A stretch of DNA of 22,339 bases from a virus: the IMG/VR virus record IMGVR_UViG_3300017719_000241, positions 1-22,339 of that record; one strand, 5' to 3'. Numbering within the stretch: position 1 is the first letter of the stretch; each line of letters starts with the position of its first letter. Both the position numbers and the translations under genes were made by a program. Below are positions 1 to 7,426 of this stretch, piece after piece. A model generated the notes under the pieces. The model worked only from the letters and a program-made list of their open reading frames with translations. It was not told the DNA's origin and searched no databases.

Positions 1-1
1 A

Positions 2-211
2 AGAACTTCACTACCATTTATACTACATCAAGCAGATATGATGGCAGCAAGGATAGAATTTGAAGTTGAATGGTTACCTAAATTTAAAAATAGCGTGGAT
101 GCTAGTAAGAAAAATTTTACATTAGATAATAATAAAAAACCATCAACCAAAAATAAAGCTTTAAGTTCTATTAAAAGTGAGGGTTTACAGAATATTTTTG
201 ATAAATTATAA
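2..211 (+). CDS. C-terminal fragment, possible HD-domain protein (5' truncated)
   Basis: An open frame enters from the left edge and ends at TAA 209-211, giving about 69 residues. The visible segment begins RTSLPFILHQADMMAARIEF and continues into EWLPKF, then a Lys/Asn/Ser-rich tail. The His-x-Ala-Asp followed by an aliphatic/Arg-Ile-Glu helix resembles the last helices of phage HD-superfamily phosphohydrolases, where a late 'H-x-A-D' helix is common. The diagnostic HD pair would lie outside the window, so this identity is a weak inference. The next gene starts only two bases after the stop, so the two are probably co-transcribed. It could equally be another conserved phage protein of unknown function. 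Confidence 0.6.
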   Translation, partial: RTSLPFILHQADMMAARIEFEVEWLPKFKNSVDASKKNFTLDNNKKPSTKNKALSSIKSEGLQNIFDKL

Positions 212-213
212 AA

Positions 214-513
214 ATGGAAATTACACCCACTACAGCAATAATAGTTATATCGTTTTTAAGTTTAGCAGTTTTAATTTTAGGATTCACAACAGTGAATCTT
301 TTAAAGAAAAATGAAAAAGCAGAAGACATATTATTAGGATATCTTGATTATTTAGATAAAATATCTAGAGTAATAGAAGTAGCAGATAATAAAGTTAAAA
401 AAATTGATATAAAAGGATCTTTTGAATCTGATGACGAGGTAGGATTTTTCTTCAAACAAATTAAACAAATACAAGAAATTCTTAATGATTTCCAATTAAA
501 AGGAGAAAAATAA
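214..513 (+). CDS. small membrane-anchored protein of unknown function
   Basis: A 99-residue protein with one hydrophobic segment at about residues 8-30, flanked on its C-terminal side by KK, so probably a single-pass anchor with the rest in the cytoplasm. The soluble part (about 35-99) is charged and helical: a predicted helix around the DKISRVIEVADNKVKKID stretch, then a GSFESDDEVGFFF segment and a final helix. I do not recognise a family with a known function. The start at 214 is preceded by an A-run and lies two bases after the previous stop; the sigma-factor gene starts three bases after its end. Its position suggests co-expression with the sigma factor. A membrane role in infection is possible but nothing in the sequence proves it. 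Confidence 0.75.
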   Translation: MEITPTTAIIVISFLSLAVLILGFTTVNLLKKNEKAEDILLGYLDYLDKISRVIEVADNKVKKIDIKGSFESDDEVGFFFKQIKQIQEILNDFQLKGEK

Positions 514-516
514 AAT

Positions 517-1329
517 ATGGATCACATAATAAGGGAAAAAAAATCCCAAAAACAAGGTAGAGTATACTTTACAAAAGAAACAGAAAATGCGATTGTTAAA
601 TACAATCGCTCTTCTGATGAAGAAGAACGAAGTGAATTATACCAAGAACATATCCATTGGCCCTTTTATAAATTAACCGAAAATATAATCCACACCTTTA
701 AATTCTATTACACGGATGGTGTTGAGAACCTAGAAGACCTACAACATGAAATAATTGTATTTCTTTTAAGTAAAATTCATTTATTTAACCCCGAAAATGG
801 GGCCAAAGCATACTCATATTTTGGTACCATTGTAAAACGTTGGTTAATAGTTTACAATCAAAAAAATTATGGTAATAAAATCAAAAATATCGCCATTTCA
901 GATCTTAATCAATATTCTCAATTAGATACTTCAGATCCTCTATTTATATCATCTAAAAAAAGAGAAGAAGATATTAGCATCGTTACGGAAGAAGAAGAAT
1001 TTAGTAATAAAAATTTAAAAGAAAGTAAAAACTATAAATATGAAGATCGTTTATCTATATTTATAGATCAGTATGTTGATTATGTAACAGATAGAATTTA
1101 TATTCTATTTCCTAAAGGCAATGATGCTACCATAGCAGATGCTATTTTAGAATTATTTAGAAAAAGAGATGCTATCGATGTTTTCAATAAAAAGGCACTT
1201 TACATCTATATTAGAGAAATGGTTGATGTAAAAACTCCTAAAATTACTAAAATAGCTAATAAGTTGTATGGTATTTTTAAGGAAAAATATTTATTTTACC
1301 TAGAACATGGGTATTTCCCTCCAAAATAA
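517..1329 (+). CDS. gp55-like late transcription sigma factor
   Basis: A 270-residue protein resembling T4 gp55-type sigma factors, which direct host RNA polymerase to late promoters. The clearest match is residues about 69-115, where a helix with LEDLQHEIIVFLL is followed by FNPENGAKAYSYFGTIVKRW. This is the sigma region-2-like core, with the 'F/Y-x-P-x-x-G-x-x-A-x-x-Y-F' signature typical of phage sigma factors. The C-terminal part (about 185-265) has a helical segment with ALYIYIREM and KTPKITKIANKL that may be a region-4-like or DNA-binding helix-turn-helix. T4 gp55 is about 185 residues, so this protein is longer, mainly through an acidic middle (about 145-180) and the C-terminal domain. 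It lies just upstream of the baseplate block, whose first gene is preceded by a candidate late promoter. The family call is from remembered motif patterns. Confidence 0.75.
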   Translation: MDHIIREKKSQKQGRVYFTKETENAIVKYNRSSDEEERSELYQEHIHWPFYKLTENIIHTFKFYYTDGVENLEDLQHEIIVFLLSKIHLFNPENGAKAYSYFGTIVKRWLIVYNQKNYGNKIKNIAISDLNQYSQLDTSDPLFISSKKREEDISIVTEEEEFSNKNLKESKNYKYEDRLSIFIDQYVDYVTDRIYILFPKGNDATIADAILELFRKRDAIDVFNKKALYIYIREMVDVKTPKITKIANKLYGIFKEKYLFYLEHGYFPPK

Positions 1330-1342
1330 CTTTAAAATTACA

Positions 1343-1351
1343 TATTTATAA
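1343..1351 (+). promoter_or_regulatory. candidate late promoter box TATTTATAA
   Basis: The word TATTTATAA followed by CCAAAAA occupies the 33-base gap between the sigma gene and the gene at 1363. The same nine bases occur in three other gaps. Read on the other strand, the first eight bases are TATAAATA, the T4 late promoter consensus. If it acts as a -10 element on the + strand, transcription would start near 1356, about 7 bases before the ATG. Function is inferred. Confidence 0.5.
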
Positions 1352-1362
1352 CCAAAAATATT

Positions 1363-1710
1363 ATGTCACAATTAGATTCATTTGTTTTTGGTGATAAGAA
1401 ATTCTCGGATATCTTAGAAGAGATTTACCAAAATCAAAAAAAGCGAGATGCTCAAGTAGTAGCATTAATATCAGAATTAAAACCTTTAGTTCAAGAAATT
1501 GGTGATGCCACTCTTATAGTCCCTTTAATTAAAGAATATATGGAGATAGGTGTTAAAAATGATGAAGCCTTAATTAAAATGGCTACTATTGTTCAAAGAT
1601 CTCTCCAAAATATGGGGGACGATGGAGGTTTAGGAATAACTGATGAAGAGAAAGAAGCATTATTAGCAGAAATGGATAAACTAAACATTAATAAAGAATC
1701 AAATGGCTAG
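1363..1710 (+). CDS. small acidic helical protein of unknown function
   Basis: A 115-residue protein with no domain I can name. It is predicted mostly helical, with a segment KKRDAQVVALISELKPLVQE (about 27-46), a hydrophobic stretch DATLIVPLIKEYMEIGV (about 49-65) and an acidic tail containing DEEKEALLAEMDKL. It is the first gene after the 1343 promoter candidate, so probably late. Its ORF overlaps the start of the spike gene by eight bases, suggesting translational coupling. It is about the size of T4 gp33, the co-activator that works with gp55, and it sits next to the sigma gene. I see no sequence feature that supports that identity, so it stays unassigned. A tail or baseplate assembly factor is equally possible. 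Confidence 0.75.
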   Translation: MSQLDSFVFGDKKFSDILEEIYQNQKKRDAQVVALISELKPLVQEIGDATLIVPLIKEYMEIGVKNDEALIKMATIVQRSLQNMGDDGGLGITDEEKEALLAEMDKLNINKESNG

Positions 1711-2938
1711 AGGAGTTGGATTAGGAAATTCTGTAGGGTCAGTTACACCTAAGGGTAATAGTAAAGGTGTTTTTACTTATGGTCGAGTAAAATTTGCTAT
1801 AACTAATGATGAAACCTACCCTGAAACTTTTGAAAAGTATGGAGGGTGGTCTACTTTAGGTGCTATTATATATGAAGATGTAAATAACCCACAAAGGAAC
1901 CCTAATGCTCAAGCTAATACTATAGCTTATCCTTTATTTCCTAACATATCAAACATTCCTATAACTAATGAAATAGTATATATAGTTGATTTGCCTAACT
2001 CCCAAATTCAAAATAGTGTAACTTCAACTTCACGATATTATTTTCAACCTATAAATATTTGGAATAGTGCCCATCATAATGCTATCCCTGATGGTCTATA
2101 TAATGAAGATACTATCCCAGAATCCCAACAACAGGATTACCAACAAACTGAAGCAGGTATAGTAAGAAGAGTTACGGATGGTAATACTGAAATTAATTTA
2201 GGTGATACTTTTCAAGAAACAATAGAAATAAAAAATCTTCAACCTTTTGAGGGCGATGTTATATATCAAGGTAGATGGGGAAATTCTATTAGATTTACAT
2301 CAACAGTTTTAAATTCAAAACCTTCTAACCCTTGGTCTAATAATGGAGATAGTGGTAGTCCCCTCACTATTATTAGAAATGGTCAACATGATGATGGTAA
2401 AGAGCAATGGATACCTCAGGTAGAAGATATAAATTTAGATAAATCTAGTATTTACTTAACATCTACACAACAAATTCCTATTGAAGCTGCAAGTAACATC
2501 TATGATTCTTATTCTACACCTCCAACTAATTTAAATCAATTTGATGGAGACCAAATAATATTAAATTCAGGGCGTATAGTTTTGAATTCAAAAACAGACT
2601 CAATTCTTTTATCATCTTTTGATACTATAAATTTAAATTCCCTTAATAGTGTAAATATTGATACCCCAAAAACAGTGATTTCCTCACCTGAAATATATTT
2701 AGGTGATAAAAATGCAACTGAACCTGTAATATTAGGAGATAAATTTTTATTTGATTTCAAAAAATTAATTTTATCTATAATCGACTTAAGCACTGCGTTG
2801 TCCACACCTATTGGAACACCTACTCCCTTTGTACCTAACGCAGCTATACCAGGACCAGCCACAGATACACTTATTAAAGCCCAAAATATGCTTAATAGAA
2901 TAGAAAATTATAAATCTAAAGTAAGCAAGTCTAAATAA
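1703..2938 (+). CDS. gp5-like baseplate spike protein without a lysozyme domain
   Basis: A 411-residue protein that I read as the central tail spike. Residues about 20-110 look like an OB-fold, with GRVKFAI, a GGWSTLGAIIYEDVN strand pair and PLFPNISNIPITNEIVYIV, as in the N-terminal domain of gp5 and VgrG. Residues about 183-235 hold EGDVIYQGRWGNSIRF, NPW and TIIRNGQ, a pattern I recall from spike proteins of marine T4-like phages. Residues about 283-340 form short alternating strands (ILNSGRIVLNSKTDSILLSS, then further NLNS, VNID and VISS steps), consistent with the triple-stranded beta-helix of gp5/VgrG needles. T4 gp5 is 575 residues with a lysozyme domain between OB-fold and helix. Here no E-D-T lysozyme motif is visible and the length leaves no room for one. 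The start overlaps the upstream gene by eight bases; the next gene overlaps by one (TAATG). Confidence 0.7.
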   Translation: MARGVGLGNSVGSVTPKGNSKGVFTYGRVKFAITNDETYPETFEKYGGWSTLGAIIYEDVNNPQRNPNAQANTIAYPLFPNISNIPITNEIVYIVDLPNSQIQNSVTSTSRYYFQPINIWNSAHHNAIPDGLYNEDTIPESQQQDYQQTEAGIVRRVTDGNTEINLGDTFQETIEIKNLQPFEGDVIYQGRWGNSIRFTSTVLNSKPSNPWSNNGDSGSPLTIIRNGQHDDGKEQWIPQVEDINLDKSSIYLTSTQQIPIEAASNIYDSYSTPPTNLNQFDGDQIILNSGRIVLNSKTDSILLSSFDTINLNSLNSVNIDTPKTVISSPEIYLGDKNATEPVILGDKFLFDFKKLILSIIDLSTALSTPIGTPTPFVPNAAIPGPATDTLIKAQNMLNRIENYKSKVSKSK

Positions 2939-4293
2939 TGTCAGAAGCTCTAAATAAAGTAATTAATAAGGCTGTTGTTTCAGTAGTTAAAAATACATCT
3001 AAATTAGAATTAGCTGTTGATCGGATATTGGAAAAATTTAAAGATTCTTGTCCTCCAAAACCTGAATTGTTAAAAATAGTACAACAAAAAAACCAACTTC
3101 AAGATGGTTTAAACCAAATATTAGATACTTTTAGTTCAGTTCAAGAAGCAACAGATTCTACTAATGTCGTTATAGATACACTATCAACAGCAGTACAAAC
3201 TATAAAATTAATTCCTATTCCAACCGCAATTATCCCACCTTCTGGGGGTGTTGGTATAGCCATAAATGTACTTACTAAATTAGCTGATTCCTTAGATATT
3301 TTAGGGGATGTTTTAAAAGGAGCTAAAGGAGCAACAGGTCAAGTAGGAGCAGTATCAAATACAGTATCAGGAGCTGTTGGTAGAGCTGTATCTCAACTAG
3401 GAAAATTAGATTTTTTGATTGATAAATGTATTGGAGAATTAGCAGAAAAAGAAGACATGAACCAACAGGAAAAAAATGCTTTAATAGCTGAAGTTGGTAA
3501 TGCTGCAGCTACAGCTGGTACCTTTGCAAACCCCAACTTAAATATTTTAAATGAGGAATCACTAATTTCTCAACTCCAACCAGGATCAAATCCTCCCTTT
3601 TTATATGCTAAAAAAGGAGCGGCATCTCGAGATTGGTTACTTATCTTAGAAGAAGATGCAAACAATCAATTTTCTTTCCCCTCAAGAAGAATTAAAGCTA
3701 CTAATATAAATGAAGATGCTGCTACTAACCCTTTCATAGGATATATAACATATAATAATAAATTCCAGAAATCATATTCTTACACTTCATCAGTAAAAAC
3801 CTTACTGGATGAAATGAAAGCTACTATTGATAGTTTGAATATAAGATGGGCTGAACAGAATAATGAAGCATATGACCCTCAGGATGAAGCAGAAAATGAT
3901 ACTAGTGGAAGAGATAAATTAACCATACCCTTAGATTTACTAGAAATTCCAGTTAAAAATAATCAACCTATATTTAAATTTGGAACTATTACTAAAAATG
4001 CCACTAACCAAAAACTACAACTTGTTATTAATACTGGTTTTAAAAATGGTACTTTTAACACGGGGGCTGAATATAGAGTAGCAGTTTCAAGTGTTAAATC
4101 TGGATCCACAGAAACCCCAAGGGTTAATACATATTTTGTTAAAGATAAAAAAGTAGAACGGTCTGTATTTTTATTTACTCCTGGAGAGCCTAGTATAGGA
4201 GATTATCAAGTTACTATTAGTATTACAGATACTAGGAATGTTACAAACAATGTAACTAATGCAAGAGTACAATTAAGAACACTTGTAGTGTAA
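2938..4293 (+). CDS. virion structural protein, helical with a beta-sandwich C-terminus (hub-associated candidate)
   Basis: A 451-residue protein. Residues about 1-90 are helical and include a CPPKPELLKIVQQKN segment and a Gln-rich likely coiled coil. About 90-150 is hydrophobic and Gly/Ala-rich (PIPTAIIPPSGGVGIAINVL, then GAKGATGQVGAVSNTVSGAV), followed by LDFLIDKCIGELAEKED. The middle has a Gly/Pro/Asn-rich linker, and the last 110 residues alternate in beta strands like an Ig-like sandwich (FKFGTITKN, LQLVINTGF, YQVTISITD). I cannot assign a named family. The gene overlaps the spike gene by one base, so a hub or spike-associated role is likely. The amphipathic, glycine-rich central part could interact with membrane or line a channel, but this is speculation. 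It ends the unit that starts at the 1343 motif. Confidence 0.7.
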   Translation: MSEALNKVINKAVVSVVKNTSKLELAVDRILEKFKDSCPPKPELLKIVQQKNQLQDGLNQILDTFSSVQEATDSTNVVIDTLSTAVQTIKLIPIPTAIIPPSGGVGIAINVLTKLADSLDILGDVLKGAKGATGQVGAVSNTVSGAVGRAVSQLGKLDFLIDKCIGELAEKEDMNQQEKNALIAEVGNAAATAGTFANPNLNILNEESLISQLQPGSNPPFLYAKKGAASRDWLLILEEDANNQFSFPSRRIKATNINEDAATNPFIGYITYNNKFQKSYSYTSSVKTLLDEMKATIDSLNIRWAEQNNEAYDPQDEAENDTSGRDKLTIPLDLLEIPVKNNQPIFKFGTITKNATNQKLQLVINTGFKNGTFNTGAEYRVAVSSVKSGSTETPRVNTYFVKDKKVERSVFLFTPGEPSIGDYQVTISITDTRNVTNNVTNARVQLRTLVV

Positions 4294-4322
4294 TAATTCG
4301 TTTAAAAAACTTAACAATCTAA

Positions 4323-4331
4323 TATTTATAA
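4323..4331 (+). promoter_or_regulatory. candidate late promoter box TATTTATAA
   Basis: TATTTATAA followed by T and an A-run lies in the 44-base gap between 4293 and the ATG at 4338. Only seven bases separate the eight-base core from the ATG. With T4-like geometry the mRNA would have a leader of about two bases, effectively leaderless. It would drive the gp25-gp6-giant-protein block. The rest of the gap is AT-rich without a convincing hairpin. Confidence 0.5.
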
Positions 4332-4337
4332 TAAAAA

Positions 4338-4679
4338 ATGAAGTCATCAGAATTAAAAAAATTAATTAAAGAATCCGTAAGAGAAGCAATTCAGGAAGAA
4401 TTGAAAGACATCTTATTGGAAGCTGTTAAGACTCCAAGAGTTTCAACCATAGCCGAAACCGGCCCAGTTTTAGAAACAGTTAATAAACAACAACCAACTA
4501 TGACTGCTGAACAAAAAAGATCAGCATATCAAAATATTTTGGGAGATATGAGTGGACAATTCACATCAGCTCAAGTTCAACCAAAATTCAACCCAGCAGG
4601 TGGAGATTCAATTAATGGGTCATTACCTCCAGGAGAAGTAGATATGTCTCAAATAGCAGGTTTAATGGGTAAAAAGTAA
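4338..4679 (+). CDS. small protein with charged N-terminal helix, unknown function
   Basis: A 113-residue protein. The N-terminus MKSSELKKLIKESVREAIQE and its continuation to about residue 30 form one strongly charged amphipathic helix with heptad-like spacing. The rest (about 32-113) is Pro/Gln/Thr/Gly-rich and probably disordered, with a short helical tail SQIAGLMGKK. I do not recognise a family with known function, though similar N-terminal helices recur in small proteins of T4-like marine phages. It is the first gene after the 4323 motif and lies three bases before gp25, so it is probably late. It could be an assembly or scaffold peptide, or a small baseplate component. The sequence does not decide. 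Confidence 0.7.
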   Translation: MKSSELKKLIKESVREAIQEELKDILLEAVKTPRVSTIAETGPVLETVNKQQPTMTAEQKRSAYQNILGDMSGQFTSAQVQPKFNPAGGDSINGSLPPGEVDMSQIAGLMGKK

Positions 4680-4682
4680 TAA

Positions 4683-5090
4683 ATGGCTAGGATATTAAAT
4701 AATAGATTTCCAATCGATGTGATTGGTAGAAAAGCAGTAGGATTTAGTTTACCTTTTAACGGTCCCGCTGTTTTTAACCCTACGTATACTGTTAGGGATC
4801 AAACAAAATCTAATTTAATTAACTATTTATTAACTAATAAAGGGGAAAGAGTATTTAATCCCGAATTTGGGGCTGATTTAAGAAATTTATTATTTCAAAA
4901 CATAGCAGACTCTACTACCGAAGAATTAGAAAATAGAATTCAAAATGATATTAATAATTTTTTCCCACAAGTAGCAATTAAGCAAATACAATTTATTAAC
5001 CAACCAGATCTTAACCAAATAAATTTTTCATTGTCTTATACAATAGCAAACTTTGGGATAACAGATGACATACAAATATTATTACAATAA
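4683..5090 (+). CDS. gp25-like baseplate wedge protein
   Basis: A 135-residue protein of the GPW/gp25 family, the small wedge protein that sits at the inner baseplate next to the sheath initiation site. The diagnostic segment is at about residues 36-90: LINYLLTNKGERVFNPEFGA, then DLRNLLF and a TEELENRIQNDINNFFPQ helix. This matches the family's 'L-x-T-x-x-G-E-R-x-x-x-P-x-x-G' pattern and the following helix. The length is typical (T4 gp25 is 132 residues). The C-terminal half ends in beta strands (INFSLSYTIANFGI), as expected. It overlaps the gp6-like gene by one base (TAATG). The gp25-gp6 pairing is seen in most contractile injection systems, which reinforces both calls. Confidence 0.9.
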   Translation: MARILNNRFPIDVIGRKAVGFSLPFNGPAVFNPTYTVRDQTKSNLINYLLTNKGERVFNPEFGADLRNLLFQNIADSTTEELENRIQNDINNFFPQVAIKQIQFINQPDLNQINFSLSYTIANFGITDDIQILLQ

Positions 5091-6958
5091 TGGCTAATTT
5101 AAATAGAGACATAAGATATATTGATAAGGATTTTAACCAATTTAGAAATTCTTTAATTAATTATTCTAAAACTTATTTCCCGGACACCTATAACGATTTT
5201 TCAGAAACTTCTACAGGTATGATGTTTATGGAAATGGCTTCTTATGTAGGAGATGTATTATCTTTTTACTTAGACAACCAAATCCAAGAAACTTTTATTC
5301 AAAAAGCTAGACAGCAAGAAAACTTATACCAAATGGCTTATTTATTAGGGTATAAACCAAAAGTAACAACTGTTGCTTCTACTATGGTTGATTTTTATCA
5401 ACAAATCCCTGCTAAGTTAGAAGGTGGTGAGTATGTTCCTGATTATGATTATTCTCTTTTAATCCCTGAAAATACTACTGTTACATCAAATGCTAATCCT
5501 TCTACTAAATTTATAATTGAAGATCCAGTTGATTTTTCATCTTCAGGTTCTTTAAATCCTACAGAAGTTACAGTTTATCAAATATCAGGTAATAATCCAA
5601 CTTACTATTTATTAAAGAAATCAAGAAAAGCAATCTCTGCAACAATTAATACAAAAGAATTTACATTTGGGGAAGCTTTTAGATTTGATACTCGTACTAT
5701 AAATGCTTCTAATATAATAGGAATTTTAGACTGTGTAGATATAGATGGTAATACTTGGTATGAAGTTCCTAATATGGCACAAGAAAATGTATTTAATTCT
5801 ATAAGAAATACAAATGTGAATGATCCAACCTATGGTTTCGAAGCCGATGCTCCGTATTTATTGCAGTTAAAACAAGTTCAAAGAAGATTTGTAACTAGAT
5901 TTATTAATTCCGGGTCATTAGAAATTGAATTTGGGGCAGGGAATACTCGAAGTAATGATGAAGAAATAGTACCAAACCCAGATAATGTAGGTTTAGGTTT
6001 ACCATTTGAAAGAGATCAATTAACAACAGCATTTTCTCCTCTTAACTTTATATTTACAAATACTTATGGTATTGCTCCTTATAATACTACACTAACTTTT
6101 AGGTTTTTAACCGGTGGTGGGGTTGGAGCTAATGTTGAAGCTAATACATTAACAGTAATAGATGATACTAATATTGTATTTAACAATCCTAATTTAACAG
6201 ATACAACATTAGCTAATCAAATATTTGCCTCTGTATCATCTAATAATGTTTTAGCTGCAGATGGAGGTCAAGATGGAGATACTGACGAAGAATTAAGATT
6301 AAATGCTGTAGGTAATTTCCAAAACCAATTAAGAACAGTAACTAAAGAAGACTATTTAATTAGAGCTTTATCAATGCCTTCTAATTTGGGTACAATATCC
6401 AAAGCTTTTGCAACCCCAGTAAATGTTGCAGATAAAAGAAATAATCCAGGTGAATTACCCACAATATTAGATTTATATGTTTTAACCTATAATTCAGAGG
6501 GTCAATTAGCAACTTCATCTAACTTACTAAAACAAAATTTAGCAACATATTTAGCAGAGTATAGAATGATTAATGATTCTATCAAAATAAAAGATGCATT
6601 TATAATTAATATTGAAGTAATATTTGATATAGTAGTATTACCTAACTATAACAATAATGAAACTATTACAAAGTGTATAACTTCACTATCAAATTACTTT
6701 GAAACTGATAAATGGCAAATTAATCAACCAATTTTAATGAAAGATTTATTTGTTCTTTTAGATAAAGTAGAGGGGGTTCAAACTGTTAAAGATGTAGTAA
6801 TTAATTGTTTAACAGATGAGGTTTTAGGATATAGTAACTTTGCATATGATATAGTTGGAGCTACTATTAATAATGTAGTATACCCATCTATAGATCCAAT
6901 GATTTTTGAACTTAAATATCCTAACTCTGATATTAAGGGAAGAGTAGTACCTTTATAA
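5090..6958 (+). CDS. gp6-like baseplate wedge protein (J-type)
   Basis: A 622-residue protein close in length to T4 gp6 (660 residues), the wedge protein whose dimers form the continuous inner baseplate ring. The N-terminal region, about residues 10-92, has RYIDKDFNQFRNSLINYSKT, then FSETSTGMMFMEMASYVGDVL and SFYLDNQIQETF, a pattern characteristic of gp6/J proteins. A mid-protein segment around 395-425 (DGDTDEELRLNAVGNFQNQL then RTVTKEDYL) is the acidic 'baseplate J-like' core. The C-terminus has strands and a helix (ITKCITSLSNYF, MKDLFVLLDKVEGVQTV), typical of the last J domain. It follows gp25 with a one-base overlap, the usual order. The start is the ATG in TAATG. Confidence 0.92.
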   Translation: MANLNRDIRYIDKDFNQFRNSLINYSKTYFPDTYNDFSETSTGMMFMEMASYVGDVLSFYLDNQIQETFIQKARQQENLYQMAYLLGYKPKVTTVASTMVDFYQQIPAKLEGGEYVPDYDYSLLIPENTTVTSNANPSTKFIIEDPVDFSSSGSLNPTEVTVYQISGNNPTYYLLKKSRKAISATINTKEFTFGEAFRFDTRTINASNIIGILDCVDIDGNTWYEVPNMAQENVFNSIRNTNVNDPTYGFEADAPYLLQLKQVQRRFVTRFINSGSLEIEFGAGNTRSNDEEIVPNPDNVGLGLPFERDQLTTAFSPLNFIFTNTYGIAPYNTTLTFRFLTGGGVGANVEANTLTVIDDTNIVFNNPNLTDTTLANQIFASVSSNNVLAADGGQDGDTDEELRLNAVGNFQNQLRTVTKEDYLIRALSMPSNLGTISKAFATPVNVADKRNNPGELPTILDLYVLTYNSEGQLATSSNLLKQNLATYLAEYRMINDSIKIKDAFIINIEVIFDIVVLPNYNNNETITKCITSLSNYFETDKWQINQPILMKDLFVLLDKVEGVQTVKDVVINCLTDEVLGYSNFAYDIVGATINNVVYPSIDPMIFELKYPNSDIKGRVVPL

Positions 6959-6969
6959 AATAAGAAAAA

Positions 6970-7422
6970 ATGGCAGATTCATTAATAGACAGCTTTAATA
7001 AAACTAACTTAGATACAGAAAATTCAGACCCCTCTGGTGGTCCGATTAATGACAAACCCTCAAATTTTAAGCAAATTTATTCTAAAGATAACCCATATTT
7101 TATCCCAGGCACCCAAGCTCAAGAATCTAACTTAAGTTCATCATTAACTATTACAGGTTTAGATGTAGAAAGTAATGAAGCAGGGGTACAACAAGGAGGG
7201 TCTGGTGGTCCTAATAGAACTAATTCAACAAATATTCCTAGCGGACAGTATAAAGCAATAGGTTCATCACCTCTTCCTCTATCACCATCACCCGGGGGTG
7301 AAGCATTAAAAACACGAGAAGGACAAGATAAAGATTTTACATTAAACGCTTATACACCTGAGAATACTTACATGCAAGCCATGGTAAAATTTAAAGATGA
7401 AGCAGAAAATAATTTAATTTAA
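6970..7422 (+). CDS. small disordered structural-block protein, unknown function
   Basis: A 150-residue protein rich in Ser, Gly, Pro, Asn and Thr, with low-complexity stretches (GGSGGPNRTNSTN, then SSPLPLSPSPGG). Only the last 30 residues, with YTPENTYMQAMVKFKDEAEN, look like an ordered helix. I recognise no family. It sits 11 bases after gp6 and four bases before the next gene, inside the baseplate block. Such a protein may act as a flexible connector or chaperone, its C-terminal helix binding a wedge protein, but that is inference. Its A-rich leader (aagaaaaa before the ATG) matches the start-site style of the window. Confidence 0.7.
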   Translation: MADSLIDSFNKTNLDTENSDPSGGPINDKPSNFKQIYSKDNPYFIPGTQAQESNLSSSLTITGLDVESNEAGVQQGGSGGPNRTNSTNIPSGQYKAIGSSPLPLSPSPGGEALKTREGQDKDFTLNAYTPENTYMQAMVKFKDEAENNLI

Positions 7423-7426
7423 AAAA

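Noticed and set aside
1363-1710. gp33-like late co-activator
   Set aside because: Size and position beside the sigma gene fit, but no sequence motif supports it.
2536-2862. Open frame on the - strand within the spike gene
   Set aside because: It lies wholly antisense to a gene with clear structural motifs, has no promoter or family, and all other genes are on the + strand.
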